64,000 nucleotides of DNA from Blattamonas nauphoetae (lineage: Eukaryota > Preaxostyla > Oxymonadida), in contig JARBJD010000269.1 in NCBI GenBank assembly GCA_033064195.1, forward strand, positions 39,923 through 103,922, given 5' to 3'. The notes under the pieces are model-generated. The model did not search any database. It saw only the letters and a program-made list of their open reading frames with translations, and was not told the DNA's origin. How positions within the stretch are numbered: position 1 is the stretch's first letter; each line of letters opens with the position of its first letter. Positions 55,228-64,000 of this stretch are shown here, piece by piece. Position numbers and translations under genes: made by a program.

Positions 55228-56910
55228 AAATACTGAAAATCTATTTTTGACCACAAATCAAGTGAAACCAATGTGAGAACCATTTCGAAAAATTCTGAAA
55301 AAAATTCTAAAATCTCGGGGACACTGTCGGTCCTCGATCAAGACAATCCTGATGAAAATCGGTTGAGAATTCGTCGAACTGTGTACCGAACTTTGGTCCA
55401 AAAAGTGGCCAAAAAAGTCGATGTTCGGATTTCGCCACTATGAACACCTTTATGTCTCAAATTGTGTTCAAACACGTTCTAAAATTACGAAATTGATGTT
55501 GATAGGTGAAATTTTAGGAAAAACGCACTTTTGAAAAAAAGTTTGATCCGACCCCACAACATATTTTGAAAATGACAAAATTTTTAAGGAGGAGAAAGTG
55601 ACGTCTCGCTCTTCTCCTACACGTCACTTTTCGCCCTCTGATGGTCTCAAAACATGTCAAATCGATAGTTGACAGGTATTCACGTCATTCGGTTTTGACG
55701 ATCCTGGACACACGATCGTTTTCACAATTTTTCATCAATTTTCATTTTAACCGATTTTCCTTCAAACCACTTCGCAATCGTACTAAAACAACCCTTTTTT
55801 GAGAATTCTGGTTTTACACCACCTATAGTTCTCTCTGGAGGGTCGGTTTTTCGATCACACTTGTGACGACACATTTGCACCAACATTTTGACACTATAGA
55901 TTTTTTGATCCGATTTTCACTGCAAATCCTTCTTTCTCGCGGTATGAGTAAGGTGTGCTCAAATTTTGAGGAGATTTTGTCGGATAGTTCTCCCATAAAG
56001 TCACTTTTTCATGTTTTCACTTCTCAACTTTTGACCGTTTTTGTCACTTCAAAACAGGCTGTAGTCCCTTTCATTTCATCACTTTTGCTCCCCATTTCAC
56101 ATCTGATCTCTTCACCATTCCTCTTCATTTTGCTCATATCACTTCCACTTTGTGGGCCGTTCTCACTTCACTAGCACATCATTTTAGTCAAGTTTTCATC
56201 AACTTTTTCACAAAAACAGAGTAAAAGAAAGCGAAACAACCAACAATGAAACGGGCAAGTCTGAAACTGAGAGTGAAAATGACGATCGTGAAAATGGTGT
56301 GAAATGTGACACTAATAGTGAAAATGTCGCTTGTGTTCCGGTTTTTCTCTCTTAAAAACAACGAAAATGATTCAAAAATGTACGTGATATGATGAAGATT
56401 ACGGAAAAATTCCGAGATATGAAGTGAGCCGTTGAAAGTGAGATCTCTGCAGAATGTCGGAATCTTCACTTAACGGAAATTAGTGTGTTGTATTGGAGAA
56501 CAAGATTAAGAGAAAGAAACATGAATGAAGTGGTTAAAAACAGTAATCAACGAGAAAACGAAGACGGAAGTGGTCATGAAAATGAAAACAAAACGAGTGA
56601 AAATGAAGTGACAATTCGGTTGAAACTAGTGAAAACAGAGCTGAAACAAGATAAAAATGATGTCGATATGGTGAAGAATGCATACTTTTACCGAGATCTG
56701 GACCCGGTTGTGAAACCTCAAATATCTCTGCAACAGTTCGGAAAATCCAAAAAACGGAGCATACCACGATGATCCTACAGTTCAGAAGAATCTGAAACGC
56801 GAAGAATTGGAACGAATTGTGCACACTTGAGAAATCAGTGATCGAACCCATTGATCCTCGTTACTGGTGAACAATCCAAAACTGAGAAAATAACGAAAGA
56901 ATTTTCATTT
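55228..56910. other. 1.7 kb gap between the two repeat-module genes
   Basis: No Polinton gene was recognised. A hairpin AAGTGACGT/ACGTCACTT lies at about 55598-55630. GTGAAAATG words recur at 56270-56700 on the plus strand and the inverse TTTTCACTTC near 56010-56050. A 95-codon charged frame at 56485-56772 overlaps these repeats and is not trusted. Confidence 0.4.
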
Positions 56911-56933
56911 TTGAATTTTTTAATTTGTATTAA

Positions 56934-57323
56934 ATGAATCCAACTGAAATGTACAAGGAAAGACGTCGAGTATGTTCGGAACAAGCATTAATTGAATCAA
57001 TGAGAGAAGAGAACTGTACGCTGGTCTCTGAGTATGTCAGAAATAATGTGCCGGTGATGTATGTTCATGAGGGAGTTGAATGGAGAATAAAACCAAAGTT
57101 GTGGAATCAAGGAAACAGACCTCACTTAGCGAAACGTCGACACTACACTCAATCATTCGTCGAAAATGAACTGAAGAAATACAATTGTGAACTCGTAGGT
57201 GAGTACACCAAAGTTCTGGTTCCATTCACATATCGAGAGATTGGTGGAAGTGAAGTGTTCAGAATTAGACTTGATTCCTGGTTAAAGGCACCGAAAAAGC
57301 CCCATCAGAGAAAACAGAAATAA
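56934..57323 (+). CDS. Polinton-associated protein with two modules of about 45 residues
   Basis: The ATG abuts the box TTTTTTAATTTGTATTAA. The two modules match those of 54634-55227: NCTLVSEYVRNNVPVMYV with GVEWRIKPKLWNQGNRPH, then NCELVGEYTKVLVPFTYR; the linker Y-T-Q-S-F-V-E-N-E-L-K-K is the same in both proteins. The frame is intact at 129 codons. It is a recent or conserved duplicate; same uncertain role. Confidence 0.6.
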   Translation: MNPTEMYKERRRVCSEQALIESMREENCTLVSEYVRNNVPVMYVHEGVEWRIKPKLWNQGNRPHLAKRRHYTQSFVENELKKYNCELVGEYTKVLVPFTYREIGGSEVFRIRLDSWLKAPKKPHQRKQK

Positions 57324-57326
57324 ACA

Positions 57327-57369
57327 CTCAACTTTTTTTATTTTCGGATATTTTATTTTGTAGTAAATG
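57327..57369 (+). promoter_or_regulatory. AT-rich start box of polB copy 2
   Basis: Double box: TTTTTTTATTTTCGGA, then TATTTTATTTTGTAGTAAATG. Confidence 0.5.
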
Positions 57370-60300
57370 ACACTGCTAAAACCAATCAAAGAAAGAATTC
57401 AAGAAATTCGAGATCTCTTTCCGAATACACAATTTCACTTTATTGATGGTCGAACATACAATCCTGACAGTAAAAACTATCAACATCATCGTTCATTTCT
57501 TCTGAATATGCTTCAACACACAGATCTCGAGTTTCCACATCCAATAAAGAATCTCGATCTCAATCTCATTCCAGATTTTATTGAACAAGTGAAACTTCGA
57601 CAACAGATGGCGTCAGAAGATCGACTCGCTCACCGAATGATTGTTGAGAACATGAAAGCAAATCCAAGAGTGAACAAAGATGAACTAAAAAAGCAAGTGT
57701 TCAGAATGACGTGGAAACTGAAATCAATCGAAGAGAAGCTGATGGATCATTGGATGAAGAATCTGTTGATCATTCAGAAGAAAAATGAACAAATGGAAAA
57801 AAGAGAAGTACAGACATTTGATGGATTTGAAGAATGCATATTACTTGCTGAACCGCGTGACAAAGTAGCATTCAATTCTTGTCTCATGGATGCACGAAGG
57901 AAGTTCAAAAGAATGAAGTCGAGAAGGTTGAAGATAATGGAAAACCATATCAACTGTACTTCCACAATCATCTGAAGAATGTTGAAGAAATCACAACCTT
58001 CATCAAAGCAGTGTTCGACAAAGAGAAAGATCATCCATTCAAGATTGGTATTGACTTTGGAAAGATAATTGAGAGAAAAGACAAAGATGAGACAACTTAC
58101 AAAGACTTCAGACCAGAACTGGAGAACACATCGAAGAGTTTCCCAACGGTGATCAGAAGTGCAGGAGACATCACTGAGTATTCAAAATATGCGATCAATC
58201 TGATCAAAGAATCACAGGAGAGAACACTGATGGATACGAAGACAATGTACATAGCATTCCACTCCATTCTGGTTGCAGTCTATCGATTCCCAGTTGCAGG
58301 AAAAGCAAATGCAATTCTCACTGAACACATCAAAACGAGAAACGTTCGGTACATCGATTCTGAGTTCAACATCTGCTTCTTTCAATCATTGTCGTTCCTC
58401 ACCCTTCCTGAAGTACCTGGGAAAAAGATATCAATCAATATGAGAAACGTTGAAGCAAAACGATTGTTCGCTGTGCATAAGAAGCTGACCCATCTCAAAC
58501 CACATCAACTTACTGAGCACTTGCGAAAAAATCCTGGATTTGATATTGCATGTGATATGGAGACAGTCATGCACAGGGTTTTGAGAAGGTCCTCACCTGC
58601 CTCACCCTCAAGTGACCTCACCTTTTTCCAATTATTGTTTTGCTCCAAATTTCGTGAGGAGAGTTGTTTATCGATATAACAATTATAAAGAAATGAATAA
58701 GCATATTGTGAAGTGGATAGTGTAAAAGATGAACAACTTTTGGAGTTTGCACTGGTTCAATTTGTTGTATCTGTGAACATAGAGTCGTTTTGTTTGGCGA
58801 AATGGAGTGAAAGATCAATTCTATCCTCAAAAATCAAAGAGTTATCAACTGAGAATCATTCAATGGGATAATTGAAGTTTGATCGAACCCACCACCATTT
58901 TCTCCTTCAGACATCGATTCTATTTCAGTGATTATTTTGAAATAATAGAGAAAGAAAACCGTGTCCGGTGAAGTGGAAGGAAAGGTAAAGTGTGAAATGG
59001 TGTCGAAGAGTCGTGTTGTGACCGATCTTCGTGAGATTCCTTGGTTCCAGTCTCCAAATTAGGACACCAGGAGACCTCACCTCCTGAAAGAGGGAGGTGA
59101 GGTCATTTAACCTCACGGTAACGTTAAAACTGTCAGACAACTATAAACCCTGGTCGTGCAAGAATTTAACATCACAGTTCACATTTATGAATACGACGAA
59201 GACAAGAAGAAATACTTCCTGAGTCAATCATATGTCAACGAGAATGATGATGCAAGAGTTCTCCCACTTCTAATGATTCCACTTACAGCCACTCTCGTTC
59301 ATGTGATGTTCATTGTTGATCCTGAGAAAATCACTGGATACAAACTCTGTCCATATTGTCAATCAAGAGGATTCCAAGTCAAGGATTCTCACTTCAAGAC
59401 ATACTACGAGAAGCATCTCAAAGAGTGCAAAGAGCTTGATGGAAAACATGTGAAGAAGATCACTCTTGACAAAACACCAAGACCATATGTTCCACATATC
59501 CTCAACAATAGAACTTATGAATTTCTGATGGCACATAAGAGACAAGACGAGTTCAAACCAACACAGTACTACATCACGTACGACTTCGAAACAATGGAAG
59601 ATCTCATTCTTGACAATTTGTTCTCTGATGATAATACTCAATTGATCTCACATCTAAAACCCTTGTCAGTTGCATCAGCAATCAAAACAAAATCAGGAGT
59701 GAAGTCAATCTACTTTGATCTTCGAGATGGAAAGGACTTTGTGAAGCAATGGATCAGAGAACTCTTCAAATATGCTGAGACAGTTCGAGAGAACAACCTC
59801 TATGATGACCCAGAAATACCCTCTCAGAATGAAGTCAGTGTGATTGGTTTCAACAGTTCCAGATTCGACATAAATCTCATCTTCCGCGATCTCGTTGACA
59901 AGGATTGGAAAGTGGTAAGCTTCCTTGGATCCACAACGAAGTACAAGCAGGTATTGATCAGACATGAGAAGACACAACAGGTGCTTCGCTTGATTGACAT
60001 GATGTCATACACAGGACCAATGACTTTGGATAATGCAGTGAAGGCTTTGGAGGAAACACAACACTTCAGAAATCATTCTTTGCTTACGAATCATTCGACT
60101 CTTCAGACTACGATGCAGTGCTGAGCAAACAAGAACCATTCTCCAAATATGAATTCTATTCGAGTCTGAACAACAGTGAAATGTCCGACAGCGATTACCA
60201 AATGTACCTTGATGATTGGAACAAACAAGGATTCAAGAACAGATGGGAATACCTCAAGTTCTACAACATCAGAGACGTCGAATGCATGATTGCACCACTT

Positions 60301-62297
60301 GACAATCTCATTGCTTTGAACTTCCAATTCAAAGTGGATATGTTGCACAATCTCTCACTGTCCGCAAATGCATCTGCCATCAAATATGCGTGTGCCTACA
60401 AGGACTTCGACATCGACGATGATTTCAATGGAGTGGATCAATCTGGTGAAATAAAATCACGAAACAATACTGGAAGTACAAGGTTGCATCGTACATTTAT
60501 CAAGACCAGAAAGCTCATCGCAATACTACCAACAATGTCACTGAAGCAGACTACGACTGGTTTGTTCAACAATGCAAGAGAGTGCTATATATGCAAAGAG
60601 TCACTTCTCACAAGCTGTACGACCTACACTGGATCGAATCGACAATTCGAAAGGACATTCAAAGAGAACGTGAAGATCTGCTGTGACTACTGCAACACCT
60701 ACAAGTCAGACCATGATGAACATCTCACAAGATTGAGAATTCAACTGAAGAAGTACTGCGTCTGGAAATCACTACCAATGACTCTGACACATGAGCAAAC
60801 ATATCACAAGTTGAGAGCAGCAGTGACTGGTGGATTATCAGAATGTTCAGCACAGACAGAACATCAAAGACGTGACTCCAATCAATCACTTCACATATGA
60901 AGATGGAAAAGTTATCTCCAAGGACACAGAACACAAAATGACTCACGTCTGTGGTGTTGACTTTAATTCACTTTATCCAAGTGCTTTTCATCAATCAAGA
61001 ACAAGAACAATCCGTACACCAAACACAGAATGTACATGCCAGGACGATGCTTATTCACCGCAACAGGAGATAAAGAATGTCGTAAGATTATTGAAGACAA
61101 GAATCAGAAGACATTGTTCGTTGCAGAACTGAAAGGACACATCGATGAGAAGCATATTAATGATTTCATAAATTTCCCACCAATCTTCAGAAACATCATT
61201 ATCAATACGACAGAAGAAAACATTGGAAGACGTATTCATTGATGAAGAAGCATGGATTGAAGACTGATGACAAACAAAGAAAGCTGACCCAACTCTTGAG
61301 CACACACGATCAGTATATGTTCTTTTCGACATACTATCTGTGGTTCCTCATCGACTATTGCCACTTCATCGTAGACGATATTAAGACTGTGATGGTCTTT
61401 TCGAGACATGCTGGATTTGAACCATTTGTGACATCATTCATGAATGATCGAATAGAAGCAATGAAGGTTGGAAACAAAGGGAAAGAAGGCAGTTCTGTGA
61501 AGACCAACTTGAATGGAGTTACGGATATGATGGAATGAACACTGAGAAGTACAACTCAATCACAATCTGCAATGAGAGAACATACCTGAAGCAGATGATG
61601 AAAGTTTGTGGCGACAAGAGAGATCAATGAGGACAACTACATTGTGATTGAAGACAGAGAGAAAGCATCGTGCAAAACATGTCTACAAGAAGCAGTATTC
61701 ACACTCGACAATGCCAAGTTCTGGTATCTGAATTTCATCTTCAATTTCATGTACAAGTGTCTAGACATGCAATGGATTCATTTCTGTGAGGAGATACTGA
61801 CTCTGCATACTGGGCAATTAGTGGAGATCCAGACGCTGGAATTCATCAACAATTTGAACACGTGATTGCTGACAAAGAATTCTATGATGCACACAAATAT
61901 GAATGGTTTCCCAATCCTGAAAAGGTGTCGATGATGAGAAGAAGCTGTTGGGATTAGCAATTGAGAAGGAAGGTGAACAGATGATCTGTCTTGCACCCAA
62001 GTGTTACTCTCTCGATGAAAAATGCAAGATCAAAGGAGTATCTCTGAAGAAAACCAACATCACGAGTGACGATTATGTGAAGTGCCTAAACGGAGAGAAA
62101 ACTGTGACAACCACACTGAACTTTCAGACGAGAAGAATCGTGAGCGAAGAATACAAACAAATGGATTTGAGATAGCAAAAATACAACAACAGAAACTCAG
62201 TCTCAGTGGAATCCATCTGAAAGCAATCGTACTTGAAAATGAATCGTGTCCTCCATTCATTCATGGACTGAAAGCTACTGATTTTATAATTGAATAA
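57367..62297 (+). pseudogene. polB: Polinton/Maverick protein-primed DNA polymerase B, copy 2, with a MITE and frameshifts
   Basis: ATG at 57367 after a double AT box. The N-terminal region includes a segment Y-I-D-S-E-F-N-I-C-F-F-Q-S-L (about 58350) that looks like an OTU-type Cys motif. Exonuclease motifs: ExoI YDFETMED (59580), ExoII IGFNSSRFD (59845), ExoIII YNIRDVECM (60265). Polymerase: a Cys-rich insertion (CYICKE, CCDYCNTYKSD), motif A GVDFNSLYPSAF (60955), the motif B region (61500), the DTDS region (61795) and a Lys-rich end. It is interrupted by a hAT MITE (58574-59152). Frames shift near 57905, 60060, 60450, 60850, 61010, 61215, 61505, 61600, 61790, 61925 and 62130, mostly single-base losses in purine runs. 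It would replicate the element with a terminal protein; this copy as sequenced cannot. Confidence 0.82.
58574..59152. mobile_element. hAT-type MITE in polB copy 2
   Basis: The ends are CAGGGTTTTGAGAAGGTCCT and CTATAAACCCTG, with an 8-bp duplication GTCATGCA (58566-58573) and GTCGTGCA (59153-59160). Excision restores the frame (E-T-V-M-Q-E-F-N). No coding capacity. The left end resembles 16270. Confidence 0.88.
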
Positions 62298-62318
62298 ACA
62301 CAAACTTTATTTGTATAA

Positions 62319-62650
62319 ATGAATACACGACAGATTAATACTTTAGTGAATAGACTTCTTCGGTGCACACAGCATTCTAAAACGAAATAGTCGAAAAGAA
62401 ATGGACTTTAACTAACGTTTTACCTGTCTATCATGGCGCTGATTCTAATGGACCTTTTGATGGAAATGATGAAACATACTTCGAGGATTGGTTCAATGGA
62501 GGTTTATCTCCTGAATTATCACTACCTGATGGAAGAAGAGTAGTTCAACAATTTGTAAGCAACTTCCTAGGAGTTCGTATTCGGGATAGCACTGCTAAAC
62601 TTGCATTCGAAGCATATCAATTTTATCATCACGAGGTGACTCAGAAGTGA
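62319..62650 (+). pseudogene. Polinton gene of unknown function, copy 2
   Basis: ATG at 62319 after CTTTATTTGTATAA. It is homologous to 34602-34949: the start shares NRLL and QHS, and the core has NDETYFEDWFNGG, LSPEL and FEAYQFYHHEV. A frameshift lies near 62385-62390. It is placed immediately after polB, as in copy 1. Confidence 0.6.
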
Positions 62651-63060
62651 ATTTTCACCACGGATTCGAGAGGCCTGCAGAGGCAAGACCAATACCAATT
62701 CCAGTGCAAAGACCAATAGCAATAGAATCACCTGAATCTCCAATCAAAATTGGACAGAAGAGAAAATCAATGGGGTTTGAATATGAATATCCAATGAAGG
62801 ATTTGAAGAGGAGGACGATGATGACATAATTCCCAATCCACCAATGTCAATCAGAACAACTCCATTCAAACACCCTGTGAGAGAGAGATCAGACACTACG
62901 AACCGACGACACAGCAAGTGCTCAATAAGTTGGCACAAATGAAAAGTTGTTTGATCATCAACAGATTCAGAAGATGAACAAATCAAAGCTGAGAACTCAA
63001 TAATGAAAATCAAAAAAGCAGATGGAACACTTTATTACATCACACATTCTGGATGCAAAT
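62647..63060 (+). pseudogene. Pro-rich Polinton gene fragment
   Basis: It overlaps the end of the preceding gene. It reads ARPIPIPVQRPIAIESPESP and a basic GQKRKSMGF, and shifts frame at about 62808 into an acidic DDDDIIPNPP and TPFKHPVRER. A last in-frame piece MKIKKADGTLYYITHSG ends at 63060. Low-complexity and of unknown role. Confidence 0.35.
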
Positions 63061-63063
63061 AAA

Positions 63064-63189
63064 ATGAACAGAGACACATTCGTTCGAGCCTCGATAAACA
63101 GAAAGATTGCGAACGAAGATCTTGACTTCATTCTGACTCACACAAAACAAATCCCATTCGGAGGAATCATTTCAGGATTGGTATGAGGA
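63064..63189 (+). CDS. Small open frame (41 codons) in Polinton copy 2
   Basis: ATG after CAAATAAA; MNRDTFVRASINRKIANEDL, ending TGA in GGATTGGTATGA. It is too short to classify and could be the N-terminal piece of a broken gene continuing toward 63290. Confidence 0.3.
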
Positions 63190-63308
63190 ATTTGATCACA
63201 GATGGAGTGTAGCATCCGAGGAAAATTCAGAGAAAAAGGATGCGATGAGAATTGATCCTCCAATGATTCCAAAAACAACGGAAAAATAGTGTATCCATTT
63301 CGATCAAA

Positions 63309-63768
63309 ATGCAGTTCATGTCGAAAGCAATAACAGGTGATCCACAGAAGACATCAGACAGAAAGGTTCCTCAAATTGTGATCGACCTTACTTTTCTCCC
63401 AAGTTTGGATCCTGGGAAATTGATCTCGTTTTCATCCAATCACCAACTTCGAAAACAATTACTTCAGATATACCTCTTCGCAATTAACATAAACACTAAA
63501 TACCTGGTTGTGATTCCTGTACTGGATAAATCATGGAGCAAAGTCAAGACTGCAATAAATGATCTGATAAATCATCGTGGAGTTCATGTCAACAACATTC
63601 GAGGAGATGGTGAAGCAGCATGGACAAGTAGAGAAGCATCAGAGTTTTCAAGGATCAGAATGTCAGCACATATTTCACAAGTTCGCCATTCACAAATCAC
63701 AGAATTGTCGATCGCGTGATAAGAACAATCAGAGATGAGATGTTCCAAGACAATGCGACACAAATGGC
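63309..63768 (+). pseudogene. Polinton retroviral-type integrase, truncated by a hAT-like end
   Basis: The frame 63309-63719 carries VIDLTFLPS (first catalytic Asp), a beta-strand run YLFAININTKYLVVIPV and NNIRGDGEAAW (second Asp), as in Polinton c-integrases. After a frameshift near 63648 it continues as YFTSSPFTNHRIVDRVIRTI, where retroviral integrases have Glu in the V-E-R motif and this has Asp. The N-terminal zinc (HHCC) part is not seen in the window. Sequence ends at a hAT-like terminus at 63769. It would insert the linear element into host DNA. This copy is broken. Confidence 0.68.
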
Positions 63769-64000
63769 CAGACCTTTGAGACTGATCTCATCGATCTCAG
63801 CTGTTTTGATCTCAGAAAATAACTAGTGTTCAAATTCTCATAAAACTCGAAATACCGAAGTAAAGAGACCACTATCCGTGTTGTTTTTGTTTTAAAAGTG
63901 CTTTCATTGAAATCTCGAGATGAATCATCCCACAATAATTCTTCTTCCCGATCCGATTGAAGAACTGGATGAATCACGCTTGTTTATCGAAAAATTATTA
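63769..64000 (+). mobile_element. hAT-type element end running off the window
   Basis: It begins CAGACCTTTGAGACTGATCT, followed by CATCGATCTCAGC, matching the left end of hAT 1 (ACTGATCCCATCGATCTCAGC). The right end is beyond 64000. An ORF on the minus strand at 63729-63977 crosses the boundary and is not a gene. Confidence 0.5.

Noticed and set aside
55863..56772. Two ORFs of about 100 codons between the repeat-module genes
   Set aside because: They coincide with GTGAAAATG/TTTTCACT repeats and lack the AT start box.

Overview
The window is a eukaryotic, repeat-dominated stretch. It best fits an anaerobic flagellate such as an oxymonad (Blattamonas- or Streblomastix-like) or a relative. The reasons are a long serine-rich right-handed beta-helix surface-type gene, short GT-AG introns in coiled-coil genes, Maverick/Polinton virus-like DNA, and many Tc1/mariner-pogo and hAT insertions. 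The organism is an inference. No bacterial operon, CRISPR array or rRNA gene is present.

Layout. 1-8652 is one host beta-helix gene, open at the left edge, split by a hAT-type MITE (2192-2731) and a 3.5 kb element with captured host sequence (element A, 4256-7758); removing both with one copy of each target duplication gives a continuous frame. 9176-15847 is element B, bounded by TA and about 200 bp TIRs, carrying a captured beta-helix fragment and a 1.8 kb minisatellite. 15850-25340 is a graveyard of relics (hAT tail, MULE piece, two palindromic MITEs). 25340-38840 is Polinton copy 1: a 5'-truncated polB, an unknown gene, a packaging ATPase, unknown small genes and the start of the major capsid gene. 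Its polB is broken by a TA-flanked MITE (26312-26845) and by element C (27532-34353), which holds a captured coiled-coil gene and has a pogo transposon (27980-30827) inside its left TIR. 38846-39439 is another MITE. 39447-44456 is element D, with the same ends and backbone as B but different cargo (a helical-repeat gene) and a related minisatellite. 45484-47938 and 48202-50490 are two hAT elements with perfect 8-bp target duplications. 51300-53330 is a decayed minus-strand host-type gene. 53702-54298 is a fourth palindromic MITE. 54634-63775 is Polinton copy 2: two repeat-module genes, nearly full-length polB (with a hAT MITE inside), small genes and an integrase that is cut by a further hAT-type end running off the window.

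How it fits together. The Polinton copies carry replication (protein-primed polB), integration (retroviral-type integrase), packaging (FtsK/HerA-like ATPase) and capsid genes. Almost all start just after an AT-rich box (TTTTTTATTTTT followed by ATAAATG-like sequence), which I propose is their promoter. Both copies are decayed. The hAT and pogo elements carry transposases; the MITEs and elements A-D do not visibly encode one and should be non-autonomous. Elements A-D are the most unusual content: four terminal-inverted-repeat elements in 64 kb, each holding fragments of host-type genes, with B and D sharing ends, backbone and satellite but not cargo.

Limits: homology calls come from motifs read by eye. 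Frameshifts in repeated DNA could partly be sequencing error. Boundaries of elements with visible target duplications are exact; other boundaries are approximate.
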